From Escallonia rubra (Eukaryota > Streptophyta > Magnoliopsida > Escalloniales > Escalloniaceae), in the NCBI GenBank assembly GCA_033065855.1, contig JAVXUO010002897.1:512004-576003 (forward strand): a stretch of 64,000 nt of DNA, written 5' to 3'. The notes beneath the pieces were generated by a model. That model searched no databases, was not told the DNA's origin, and saw only the letters and a program-made list of their open reading frames with translations. This document shows, one piece after another, positions 1 through 10,153 of the stretch. The position numbers and the translations under genes are program-made. How positions within the stretch are numbered: position 1 is the stretch's first letter; every line of letters starts with the position of its first letter.

Positions 1-274
1 TGAGATCGATCTTATTTTTAAAAGTAGAATTTATTTTTATTGTTGGAAGCTTTTTAAATTAGAATTTTGGTATTTGAAATTTCTCTAATGTTTAGAAGTT
101 TGTTAATTGTCATGTTCTAAATTTTTTTTACCTAATTTTTTTAATTTAATGCACTTTTATTTATTTATTTTTATATATTTTAATATTGCGCTTTGCTTCG
201 AAAAGGCGCGTGCCTGCGCCTTGCGCCTAGGCTCTAGGGACCTTTTGCGCCTTAGGTGCGCCTGCGCCTTTAAT
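1..274. repeat. AT-rich flank and GCGCC-rich low-complexity block
   Basis: Bases 1-198 are AT-rich with no recognisable feature. From about 199 to 274 the sequence is built from repeated short modules of the type GCGCCT/AGGCGC, which abruptly replace the copia coding sequence to the right (protein similarity stops at about 275). Such AGGCGC-rich blocks look like the end of another repeat inserted into the copia element, but I cannot assign the family. Confidence 0.4.
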
Positions 275-1436
275 AACACTATGTTCAACATCTGTACTTC
301 ATTGAATACCACATCTCTACTGATCACCATTTTCTTGGCCACTGGATCCCATAACTTGTATTCTTTTACTCCGTCCTCATACCCAAGAAATATACATTCT
401 TTTGACTTAGGATCAAGTTTGGATCGTTCTTCATTCTGATGGGGAACAAATGCAGGACAACCAAAAATTCTCATTGTAGAAAAGTTAACTTGTTTACCTG
501 ACCATACCTCCTCGGGAACTCGGTGATTAATGGCAGATGATGGAGAACGGTTGATCAAGTAACAACTGTGTTAACAGCTTCAGCCCAGAAACTCTTAGGC
601 AAATTTGCATTCAACCTCATGCATCTAGCTTGCTCCAGTAAGGTTCTGTTCATCCTTTCGGCAACCCCATTCTGCTCTGGAGTCCTCTTCACTAAAAAGT
701 GTCTGATGATACCCTTATCTTTGCAGAATTGCAGAAACTCCTCATCCTTGTATTCCATGCCATTATATGATCTGAAGTACTTAAGCTTCTTACCCATCTG
801 ATGTTTAACTCTAGCCTTCCACTGCTTAAACACATTGAAAACTTCAGACTTATGCTTCATAAAGTACACCCATACTTTTCTTGAGAAATCATCTATAAAT
901 GTAACAAAGTAACGAGCTCCCCCATTTGAGACATGCTTGATTGGTCCCCAAACATCCAAATGCACATAGTCCAGAACTCTTTTACTAGTATAAGAAGCAA
1001 CTTTAAAACTAACTCGTTTCTGCTTCCCAAATACACAAAATTTGCAGAAGTCAAACTTGCATGATTTCACTCCCTGCAGCAACTTACGCTTGTGAAGTTC
1101 CAGCATACCTCCCTCACTCAAGTGTCCTAGTCGTTTGTGCCATAACTCAGAGTTATTATTGCTAGAACCTACATGAGATGATACTGAAGCTCCACCTATA
1201 ACTGTGTTCCCTATCAGATTATACAAATTTGCAATTTTCTGACCTTTCATTATCACCATGGCACATTTGCTAACTTTCATGACTCCACCTTTTATAGATA
1301 TACTGCAATCTATAGAATCGAGTGTGCCCAAGGAAATAAAATTCTTCTTTAAGTCGGGTATGTACCTTACATCACCTACGGTTCTCACAATCCTATCAAA
1401 CATTTTAATTTTAATGGTACCTATCCCCAACGTCAT
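275..1436 (-). pseudogene. Copia A GAG-pre-integrase and integrase (broken)
   Basis: The frame 1436-555 contains the integrase zinc-finger region (ELWHKRLGHLSEGG, then CKFCVFGKQK) followed by the catalytic core (FVTFIDDFSRKVWVYF). It continues in a shifted frame from 558 downward with the integrase C-terminal region (IFGCPAFVPHQNEERSKLDP, KECIFLGYEDGVKEYKLWDP). The first catalytic Asp (FIDDFS) and the Glu (NGVAERMNRT) are present, but the second catalytic Asp is replaced: the text reads RSYNGMEY where the family has RSDNGGEY. Integrase would therefore be inactive even without the frameshift. Coding similarity ends near 275 at DVVFNEVQMLNIV, where the GCGCC-rich block begins. Confidence 0.85.
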
Positions 1437-2451
1437 TACCCATTAACACCGTACCACCATTACATGAAGTAAGACAATCAAACCATTCCTTATGCGGGCA
1501 CATATGAAATGAACATGCAGAGTCAAGAAACCATTCCGTAGAAAAACTATTGTCTTTAACTGATAAAAGATTACATTCTTGCTGCTCAACCGAGGAAACC
1601 AACTAGAGATCACCATCGCTACTTTTATCATCTTCTTCAGCAACATTAGCATTGTTCACATGTTTCTTTCTGTTCTTCTTCTCCTTCATTTCTGGACACT
1701 TCCTTGCAATATGACCAATCTCTTTACAATACCAGCATTCAATACTAGACTTGTCCTGCTTTCCACAAGACTTAGACCAGTCCGTTACATGTCCTGAATT
1801 TCTGCTTCTAGACCAACCTCTGCCTCTTCCATGATCATTCTTATTTTCAGACCTTACCACCAGACCTTCGCCTTGACTATTTGAACTCGTACAATTAACT
1901 CTGCTTGAGTCCATAAGAGCTGACATAATACCATCAACAAGCAATGTCTCCTTCCCAATAAGTAACGTAATCTTCAAGGTCTCATATGATTTTGGAAGCA
2001 AAGATAGCAACAAAATTGCCTGATCTTCCTCCTCGAGTTTAACATCTATACTCGACAATTGGGACACCAATCGGTTAAATTATGATATATGGTCACCCAG
2101 ATCTGAACCTTCATCCATCCGTAACTGGTATTGATTTTTCTTCAAATATAATCGATTTGACAAAGATTTTGACATATATATCTTCTCTAATTTCTGCCAC
2201 AGAGTTGTTGGAGAAGTCTCTGTCAAATGGTACTTAACCTTCAGGGCTAGATTCAACCATATCGTAGATACAACCTTAGCCTGTAATTCATCCCAATCGT
2301 CCTGATCCATCGACTCAAGCTTATTCCCCTACAAAGGCTTGAGCAATCCTTGCTGCACAAGGATATCCTTCATCGTGCTCTGCCATATGCCAAAATTTGT
2401 CTTCCAATTGAATTGTTCACAAGCATACTTCATGGTCGTGTTGTTCGACAT
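1411..2451 (-). pseudogene. Copia A gag and protease (broken)
   Basis: Gag starts at 2451 (MSNNTTMKYACEQFNWKTNF), runs into an in-frame TAG near 2328, resumes as 2310-2080 and then 2070-1603. The last part carries a CCHC zinc knuckle, CWYCKEIGHIARKC, used for genomic RNA binding and packaging. The protease follows in 1602-1411 with WFLDSACSFHMCP, the aspartic-protease active-site region of this lineage. Stops separate the blocks. Gag and protease share one polyprotein in copia elements, so these are remnants of a single open frame. Confidence 0.85.
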
Positions 2452-2502
2452 ATTTATCCTTTCAAATCGATTTCAATTTTGCCCAAGAAATAAACCTAGA
2501 AT

Positions 2503-2514
2503 GCTCTGATACCA
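2503..2514 (-). promoter_or_regulatory. Primer binding site of copia A
   Basis: The minus strand reads TGGTATCAGAGC, complementary to the 3' end of plant initiator methionine tRNA. It lies two bases inside the LTR border and fixes the element's orientation. Confidence 0.85.
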
Positions 2515-2516
2515 CT

Positions 2517-2845
2517 TGTTAGGAAATCACTCTAGATAAATATGTCTAGCACACGATAACCAAACAAGAGAATACAAGAGATATGAGAGGACTCAAATCC
2601 ACTTTGCACAAGTCAGGTTTACAACGCTCCATCACGTGTATCTCTCAATTATTTTCCTACTCAAAGAAGGACTATTCTCTCTTGACCTTAAAATACAATA
2701 CAAGACAACTTATATATACATAGAGAAAAGTAGTGACCTTCTCTTGACAACCAATGTGGGACAAGATGTCTTATATACTAAGGGTCAAGTTGTAACCTTC
2801 TTTGAGTAACCGATGTGGGACATAAATACAAGACATATATCGACA
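2517..2845 (-). repeat. 5' LTR of copia A
   Basis: The inner border is the ...CCTAACA end next to the primer binding site. The outer border is inferred as TGTCGATA at 2845, exactly where reverse-transcriptase similarity of the neighbouring element stops. The LTR contains two related segments around GTGGGACAAGATGTC and GTGGGACATAAATAC, so part of it is internally duplicated. A TATATATA stretch on the minus strand near 2711 may be its TATA box. A TCCTAACA at 2967-2974 could be mistaken for the border but belongs to the RT reading frame of the next element. Confidence 0.6.
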
Positions 2846-3862
2846 ACCACATTTATGAAGACCAAACTCAAATACCATGTCACTGAACCTTCCAAACCAT
2901 GCCAAGGGTGATTGTTTGAGGTCGTATAATGACTTTTTCCAATAATGGACCAACTTTGGGTCCCCCTCCTAACAAGAAACCGAGGGGTTTCTTCATATAC
3001 ATCTCCTGCTAAAATTCACCGTGTGAGAATGCATTCCTAATATCAATTGATGCAAGGGCCAAATGTGACGTCAACGTATAAAAACAATCAAATTAAAGAA
3101 ATTTTAGCTACTTGAGAGAATGTCACTGAATTATCAAGACCGGTATCCCTGTAAATCTTTTGCTACAAGGCGAGTTTTTAGCCGATCAATGACTCCATCA
3201 GGTTATAATTTCAATACATAAACCCAACGGCATCCAACAACAAATTTACAAAGAGGAAAATAAAGTTTCTCCCAAGTATCATTATCTTGAAGAGCGAGCA
3301 TTCCTTCCTACCATCACAATATTCCAACCGGAATGGGCCAATGTTTGTGCAACAAAATCAAGAAGTGACACATAAGACAATGAGGCAACAAATGCCAAGT
3401 AGGAAGGAGATAAGTAATTGTTGGAAATAAATTTGAAGATAGGATGAACGGTAAACGACTCTTACCTTTTTGGATAGCAATTAGAAGATCTAACTCATTC
3501 ACTGAAGGGGATGTATCCGAATCTAATGTGTGGGAGACTGATGGAGTTACAACTATGTCGAACAGTCTCCACATTTTGATGAGTGTACACTTGCAAATTA
3601 GGATGAGATAAAAAAATCTAATGGTGAACTATCAGTCGAGGAAAGCACTCTATGACTTAAAAAGGTGAACACGCATCAGTTCAGCCGTAAAGTGTGACCA
3701 AGTATTATTGGCTCAAAAAAGACAACAGCAAAACAAACATAAAATCTAAGAGAAGTAGGACTATAGCACTTATACCCTTTTTGAGTTTGCTTAATACCTG
3801 AAAATTTTATGTTTAATTGCATGAGGATTGTCACGTCTAGGTGTAAGCTCATGAAGAAAGCA
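2846..3862 (-). pseudogene. Older copia B fragment: integrase C-terminus to reverse transcriptase
   Basis: On the minus strand, 3862-3676 contains an integrase C-terminal segment (TQKGYKCYSP), 3574-3314 the integrase-RT linker and the start of RT in broken frames, and 2985-2846 RT sequence (KKSLYDLKQSPLAWFGRF; also a match to the NAFLHG and GFLLGGGP segments around 2965-3050). RT is cut after EFGLHKC, exactly where the LTR of element A begins. This suggests element A inserted into this older copy. Many stops and frameshifts; non-functional. Confidence 0.75.
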
Positions 3863-5724
3863 CACACATTCGCTTTTTAATGTTTAATAAGTAGATGTGC
3901 AATGCTAGTCATGTATGAGCTGACTTTTTAATGTTTTTATTTCTACATACACTTCTTGCTTCTCATCATGAAACATTTTCCATGGATGCAAACATTCTTC
4001 CTCCCAAGTCAAGCTTATCACCCATGATATGCACATAGGTTATGCCTTTTCATACGCGTTTCTTGGTGCATAGGCTATAAATGAATACATCTCATCCTTC
4101 AACAACTCCACGTACTGTTGTAATATGTCATCTCGAGAATCCTACAATCACTACGATATTATACACAGTACACAACGATGAAGCTGAAATATTAAAAATC
4201 TATAAGTGCAAAATTAATGTTGCTTCAAGTTTCATAATTGAGATGCTGAACACTATAAAACTTACTCGACTTGCTTATTTGAGAGAATCAATCGATTATT
4301 ATCACTTGAATCAGATACTATAATCTGCAGTTGTTACCTGTTTTCAGAACACCAACAACAATTACTCATTTAATATATTAAGATATGTACTTTTAATACC
4401 CATTGTCTTGTACATACATTGGCAAAACTTGTACTTCTGCTCCGGTTCAAGTACTGCATATCGCCCTGTAATCCTGGCACTTTACCTTGTTCTAAAATGC
4501 TACACATGAATCGTAAAGATCTTCCATGTCAATAAATTCGATATATGTCGTTCTGCGAAAATATTTGACCTACATAATTATAGTTTTTCGTTAATATCCT
4601 TGAAATTTTGAGAAATCAAATGTGCAAACTTTAGTAAATTGCATTACATTTGTCCTTGGTGCCAAATGTCATATACGCAGTCCTTTTGAATTTAAATTCG
4701 TCAATGAGCATGCTTTAGTTAAGACATCCGTTCTATTCCAGTGGACCAAGTGTTTTGCGTACTAATCTTCATCAAACCTAGCACACTGCATTCATTATAT
4801 CACTGATAGGTGTAACTAAAATAAGCACTAAATTCAATAAACAAACTGTCATATAAATCTATTTTTCTCCTACCACTGGTTGATTGAGTCGCTAGCTTCA
4901 TGTTTGATGTTGATATATAGTTTGTTGAAGCTGCTAGACGATAGACTTAATCCTCCATATATTCAATGTTATAGCGCATATAGTTGCAATTCTAAGTTAA
5001 AGTAAAACTAAAAGTATATTTGCATATACCTTCATACTCTACAACATACACACTCGTGGCAATCAATGTGAAGTTGTTCCCCACATTCTCAAACACATTC
5101 TTCCCTTTCACAGTTGCAAGACTCCCGTAGAGAGCAAGTCTTATTGCAGTCATACCTTTTTCTTTTCTTTTGTGAAGAAAAACTTAGCTCAATAGTTATT
5201 ATAGTACTCTATAAGATCCATGAGGTTCACAACTTATTGAGAAGTAAGGAAAGCAGTTTAAGGAACGACCCCTAGATCAATGGGCACAATATCTTCTCTC
5301 TTTGGTGTATCACACCGTTGTGTAATTTGGCATTCCATAACAGGTACCAGCAAACCAATAACTTCTACAAATGTAGACAGTCGTGTTAGTACCTCTACTT
5401 TGTTTGTGATGATACGATGTAGTAATATAAAGTAATTGCAACGTACCTATCAAGGTGTAATCCCACTTAACAAATTGACCTTTGCCATGTATTTGGATTC
5501 AATTAACAAGTATTTGCCTTCCAAACCTCTAATATTTTTTCCTTTCATTTCTAAAATACAACTAAATAGGTGATAAACTACAACTGGCCAAAAAGTAACC
5601 TCCAACCGCCTGACCTCGATCTAGCAATCTCACCCATGACCTCCCTTCCTCCACTTCATAATTAACTACCACCTATCTTTTTTCTGATCTCATGTGCTTT
5701 TTTAGAAATAAACACTTGTACAAA
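3863..5724. other. Mostly unassigned AT-rich sequence; possible OB-fold relic
   Basis: Apart from the weak OB-fold-like segment listed separately, I see no gene, RNA or repeat in this 1.9-kb stretch. The short open frame at 4081-4323 lacks any recognisable motif or codon signal. Confidence 0.4.
4880..5400 (-). pseudogene. Possible RPA1-like (replication protein A) OB-fold relic
   Basis: Minus-strand translation around 5390-5280 reads TRLSTFVEVIGLLVPVMECQ and then KREDIVPIDLG; around 5150-5030 it reads IRLALYGSLA and FTLIATSVYVVEYEG, followed by a possible GT donor. Near 4920 it reads YRLAASTNYISTS. This order resembles the single-stranded DNA-binding OB folds of plant RPA1-like proteins, which are also carried by Helitrons. 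The match is by eye, has stops, and no flanking Helitron ends were found. It could be chance or another OB-fold gene. Confidence 0.3.
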
Positions 5725-5756
5725 CACTACAACAAAACCAATCTATAGTGACAAAA

Positions 5757-5960
5757 TAGCCTACGGCTTACACGGAACCGTAGATACAAGTCCCCCTTAG
5801 ACCGACGGTTAAGATTAAACTGTGGGCATTGCTTCTTCTCGAAATTGAAACCCAATTGCAACGGTGCTTACCGTGGGAATTGGGTGGAAAATCAGAAAGA
5901 GATTGGAGAGCTTTGGTGATCAGCAATCTCTCAAACGCAAACCCCACGGCTGATTACCGT
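5757..5960. repeat. Left subterminal repeats of the CACTA element
   Basis: Copies of CCTACGG/CCGTAG (5762 onward) and palindromic CCACGG...CCGTGG modules (near 5870 and 5945-5965) lie within the first 240 bases of the element. They are more diverged than the set at the right end. Confidence 0.6.
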
Positions 5961-6445
5961 GGGGATAGGAATTGACGATCAGGCGGGAGAAATTCGCTGG
6001 CATAATTTTGGCAATTGGAATTGCACAAAACCTATCTCGAATGAGATTTTGGGGCGCAACAAGAACTTCAGTGAAGACCGACTTCTAGGTATGACGTTCT
6101 TCTTGCTTCTTTTTGTCGATCACTCACACCATGCCGATCTTCTTCTCTCTTCTTCTATCGATTACAACGTATGGTGAAACAATTAGTTTTCTAACATGAA
6201 ACAATTAGTTCTTCTATCGATCTCTCTTCTTCTTTTTATTTGGGTTTGATATTAGTTTGCTGATTACATAAAGTTTTCTAGCATGAACCAGAAATAGGTT
6301 GTGGTTTAACATTATGGACATATCGTAAATCTCAGAGGATTTTGCTAATAGGCAACAGAAGATCAAAATAATGAAACAGAGGGAGTATTAGGTTTTGCGT
6401 GTATGTGTTTATTGGAGTTGAGAATATTGAAGTTGTTTTGTGTAG

Positions 6446-6576
6446 GTGATGTGCTGCTTCATTGTGTTGTTGATGCAATTTTGGGTGCTTTGGGGCTTCC
6501 AGACATCGGGCAGATCTTTCTGGACATAGATCCTAAATGGAAAAGGGCAGCATCTGGTGTTTTCGTCAAAGAAGCT
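6446..6576 (+). pseudogene. ispF: Captured exon of ispF (2-C-methyl-D-erythritol 2,4-cyclodiphosphate synthase)
   Basis: The open frame here reads [20 protein letters not shown], then [14 protein letters not shown] and VFVKEAV. This is the conserved core of IspF, the plastid enzyme of the methylerythritol phosphate pathway that cyclises CDP-ME 2-phosphate; it includes the metal-region DVLLH and the DAILGALG segment. The exon is preceded by a TGTAG acceptor (ends 6445) and followed by a GTGAGAA donor-like site (6577), so genomic DNA rather than cDNA was captured. Where plant IspF usually has FPDSDPKWKG the copy has [10 protein letters not shown]. No other ispF exon is visible, so it cannot make the enzyme. 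It lies inside the CACTA element. Confidence 0.8.
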
Positions 6577-6660
6577 GTGAGAATCTTTAATCAAATTTTT
6601 TTTGGAGTTTATTATTTGATGCATTCCTTTGCTGTTGTTTGATTGTTAATTGGAGAAATT

Positions 6661-7165
6661 TTGATTTATAAATTCTTTGATTAGCTGGATGGCTTGAAGT
6701 TAAATACAATTAGATCATGGTAGGGTTGTTGAGAGGATATGTGGAAAGATCATAAAGGAAGACGAAAGGAAGGGAAAGGGGGAATTGAGTTGCTGAAGGG
6801 GGACTCTCCCTTGCTTGGCTGTAAAAAAAGAGGACTAGATGGAAAGGAAAAGGACAAATTTATTTGCCTGTTTTTTCCTTTAGTTAAATTTGATAATTTT
6901 TTTAAATTGAAAATTTTGATTTATTAATTCTTTGATTAGCTGGATGGCTTGAAGTTAAATATAATTAGATCATGGTAGGGTTGTTGAGAGGATAAGTGGA
7001 AAGATCATAAGGGAAGAGGAAAGGAAGGGAAAAGGGGAACTGAGCTGCTGAAGGGGGACTTTCCGTTGTTTGGCTGTAAGAATAGAGGACTAGATGGAAA
7101 GGAAAAAGACAAATGTATTTGCCTGTTTAGTTAAATTTGATAATTTTTTAAAATTGCAATTATTG
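6661..7165. repeat. Tandem duplication, about 255-bp unit, inside CACTA
   Basis: The segment beginning TTGATTTATAAATTCTTTG at 6661 recurs at 6916 (TTGATTTATTAATTCTTTG), and similarity continues through the GGATGGCTTGAAG, AGAGGACTAGATGG and TTTGCCTG modules to about 7165. The period is 255 bp. It lies directly downstream of the captured ispF exon, so the duplicated DNA may be ispF intron. Confidence 0.85.
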
Positions 7166-8587
7166 AAAAAGAAAAAAGAAGGTGCCTTAGATAGTTCATT
7201 CTTTCCTTTCTAGAGTGATGGTGTAGTTGTTGCGGGGAGTGGAGAAGTGGGTGATGAAGTGGTAATTGAGCTAAAAGGTTTTATCCCTATGATGGATTCT
7301 TTTTACTTTCTTATCAATACTTTTCACTGGATATAGCGTATAAGAAATAGCTAAGAAGAAAAGGAATTTTCTTCACGAAAATATGGAAGAAAATGAGAAA
7401 CATATCTCAGCTTGACTAAATAACGTGGCTTGCTCAAACAAAATCAAAGAAAAAAGAAATAATAGATTTTTGTTATAGCTTAGCAATCGGAAACACGTTG
7501 GAAATAAAAGTTGAATAATGGAACTTTCGTCCTATTGTCCTAGAATTATAAGCCTATTTTCATGTCCTTTGCTTTCTCAGTACCCAAATGGGTGATAAGT
7601 AGCATTGGATTCTGCTTAAGACTAGCACAATCTAGCTAGATATACAGATTCTTGACTCCAGCTTTCTACTGCCTAGCCATCATTATTCATGGAATGTTGT
7701 AGACCCTCATTACAAATGTAAAGTAGTAGTGTAGTACATATTTAGTTCCTCCTGTTACTGGCAACAGACATGCCTGCTAATGGAGGGATGTGCCGGAACA
7801 TTTTGACAAGACACTGGTAGAAGCATACTCCACCTACTTATTGATTCTTGCTGCCCGGTACTGATTCCAGAAATAGTGACAAACTGATGATGCCTCCTAT
7901 CTACTTAGAGAGCATTAGGAGTGATGATACCAGTTTTGTTGTGTACTTCTAATTTATCAAATCATGGTATACATTATTGGGTCCAGTGTAAGCTTTTAGA
8001 GCAACTTGTTACTTAATATGCTATCAGATTTTCTGGTTTGACAAGTTCTTGGGTTCTTCCGGCTTGATATTTGGTCCCTCTTTATTATAATCCAACTTGC
8101 ACTCTGTTTATTTGTGCCCTGGGTTGTGGTGCACTTTGATTTGTCTCTCCACGTGCAACGGGAGCTTGCACGTGAGCAGGAATGTTAAAGCATGGTATAC
8201 GTTGTGGGCTCTATTTTTTTAACAAATTAAGCTTTTAGAGCTACTGGGTACTAAATATCATTCAAGTTTCATGAGAGAACTACAGTTTAAATTGATTTAG
8301 CTCAAATTTGCATGTATTAGAAAGTGTAGGCTAAACTACATTTCCATCCTTCAGTTGATCCTAATTTTGCTTTGCCCTTCGCCATTAGTTCTCTTCTCGT
8401 AATGGCCCTTCCATCCGTTTCTTTTAGTGGATATGAGCCATAAATAAGGTGAACTAGTAGTGACACTTTTCCTTGGTTATATATGCTGCTAATAATGCTA
8501 GTTTGGCTACCCTTGTTGCTGAAAAGGGCAAAAAGTGTTGCTCACTGTGTGAACCAGAAATATTAACATTATGTTAATATTTCCTCT

Positions 8588-9090
8588 TTGGAAATATTAA
8601 CATAATGTGCATGCTCTTACTAGCTTTTGTTGATTGACTGTTGATGACGCACATGCCGTGCCTGCAAATTAGGGATACTTACAATATAACTACTTGTATC
8701 TAGTTAGGGGTAACGCCATGGAATTGGTTTTAACTGTCAATTCCTACCTGGTTGTAGTGTTTGTGTTTTTCTCACGACGCTCTCGGCTATGATTTACCTG
8801 GACCTTTTGAGTTATCGGGTAAGGTGTGTACAGGGAAGGATTGTTTTGACTTGGTATTGCTCAACAATTAGAGCCAAGCTAGTGGGATGACCTGATAATG
8901 TCATTATATGATAAGTTTAAGAGAGTCCAAAAATCAGTTTTTTCTACTTGCAAAAGGTCATCCCCTTGTTCTTATATTTGTTTGCTCTTTGCAAATATTA
9001 GCAGAATGTGCATGCTCCTACTAGCTTTTGTTAATTGAATGTTGAAGATGCACATGCCTTGCCTGCTAATTATGGATGATTACAGTATAT
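8588..9090. repeat. Diverged 100-bp direct repeat inside CACTA
   Basis: About 100 bases at 8588-8690 (AATGTGCATGCTCTTACTAG) recur at about 8988-9090 (AATGTGCATGCTCCTACTAG), 400 bp apart. A second looser pair shares AAGCTTTTAGAGC at about 7990 and 8230. Confidence 0.6.
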
Positions 9091-9169
9091 ATCTCCTTAA
9101 CTTAAATAATAACTCCAATTATTTGGTACAACTTCTCAGTCATTGATGATGCTTTGTTTCATTTCGTAG

Positions 9170-9233
9170 GATGGTTATCATGGCCAGGAGCAAGATGCAA
9201 GCCCTGCGAATGAGGACTAGTTCCCATGAGTTG
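9170..9233 (+). pseudogene. Possible captured 3'-terminal exon of an unidentified gene
   Basis: After a TTTCGTAG acceptor-like site (ends 9170) the sequence reads DGYHGQEQDASPANED followed by a TAG stop. It looks like a short last exon, either of a lost transposase gene or of another captured host gene. I do not recognise it. Confidence 0.3.
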
Positions 9234-9280
9234 CTCGTGGCTCGCAACTAATGTGGGTGGATGTATATAGTACCAACTTG

Positions 9281-9504
9281 GACAGGATTATGACATGGAG
9301 ATAGCTTTTGAAATCAAGTGCTAGGACAGAAATATGGTATGGAGATAGCTTTTGAAATTAATTAAGTGTTAGGACAGGAATATGATATGGAGATAGCTTT
9401 TGAAATTAAGTGCTAGGACAGGATTATGATATGGAGATAGCTTTTGAAATTAAGTGCTAGGACAGGATTATGATATGGAGATAGCTTTTGAAATTAAGTA
9501 TTGA
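9281..9504. repeat. Minisatellite, five copies of a 44-bp unit
   Basis: Copies begin GACAGGATTATGA or variants at 9281, 9325, 9373, 9417 and 9461. Spacing is 44 bp except for one 48-bp copy, explained by a 4-base ATTA duplication. Each contains GGAGATAGCTTTTGAAAT. It lies inside the CACTA element. Confidence 0.9.
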
Positions 9505-9699
9505 GATTGACGCTTTTGTATGGAATTTGGTGCACAAATTATTGTTATATAACATTGCACTATTTATGCAATTAAAAACATATTTATAATCTTTCAGTTG
9601 CAGAACATGTTTATGATATTTCAATTGTATTTGCAGGTTATTGTGATAAAACAAGATCCATCATTTGATTAAAAGAAAAAGAAAAAAAAAGAGCACATG

Positions 9700-10140
9700 T
9701 ACCTACGGTATAAATCGTAGTACCGTAGGTAAAGGGTTGTGTTCTATTTTCTGGGCATTAATCCCTAAGGTTTAAACCGTAGGGAAAGGCTTAAAAAAGG
9801 GCTATGGTTTAACCTTAGCCTACGGAATGTACTGTAGGTATAGCTTAAGGTACCTATAGGGTAAGCATATCCCTACGATATTGCCCGTAGGCATAGCATT
9901 CAAAAATTAAACTTCTTACCGTAGGCTAATCCTCCAAAAATAGTCGCTATAAGTGGGTTAATACGAATTCGGCATAGGGATATAGGCTACGGTATAACCG
10001 TAGGGATAACCTTCAACCCCGTAGGCATAGATCTAGGGCATCGCCACTTATGGCTACGGTATAGTACCGTAGGGATAGGCTATGCCTACGGTACATGGCA
10101 CCTATACCTATGGTATTGTACCGTAGGCATATCTTGATTT
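9700..10140. repeat. Right subterminal palindromic repeats of the CACTA element
   Basis: At least ten copies of TACGGTA/TACCGTA-type motifs occur, many as nearly perfect hairpins (GGCTACGGTATAACCGTAGG near 9985; CTACGGTATAGTACCGTAGG near 10054). In CACTA elements clustered subterminal repeats bind the transposase; here most copies are paired as palindromes. Confidence 0.75.
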
Positions 10141-10153
10141 TCTTGTAGTGAAA

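Larger units (their letters stand above)
275..2845 (-). mobile_element. Decayed Ty1/copia retrotransposon A (Tnt1-like), 5' LTR to start of RT linker
   Basis: Read on the minus strand the order is LTR (2845-2517), primer binding site (2514-2503), gag (from 2451), protease, GAG-pre-integrase, integrase, and the start of the integrase-RT linker, where it is cut at about 275. The order PR-IN before RT and the CCHC knuckle identify Ty1/copia; the protein wording is closest to Tnt1-type polyproteins. Reverse transcriptase, RNase H and the 3' LTR are missing from this window. The frame is broken by several stops and shifts, so it cannot encode its own proteins. Confidence 0.85.
5725..10150. mobile_element. 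CACTA (En/Spm-type) transposon, non-autonomous, 4.4 kb
   Basis: The element starts CACTACAACAAAA at 5725 and ends TTTTCTTGTAGTG at 10150, the inverted CACTA termini of this superfamily. It is flanked by AAA on both sides (5722-5724 and 10151-10153), fitting the 3-bp target duplication. The ends carry many subterminal copies of a CCTACGGTAT/ACCGTAGG motif, the usual transposase-binding arrangement. No transposase frame is visible. Instead the interior holds an ispF exon, a possible 3' exon of another gene, and two tandem duplications. Confidence 0.9.

Noticed and set aside
2967..2974. TCCTAACA as an LTR border paired with TGTTAGGA at 2517
   Set aside because: The reading frame of copia B reverse transcriptase runs through it (KKPLGFLLGGGP), so the match to the LTR end is coincidental.
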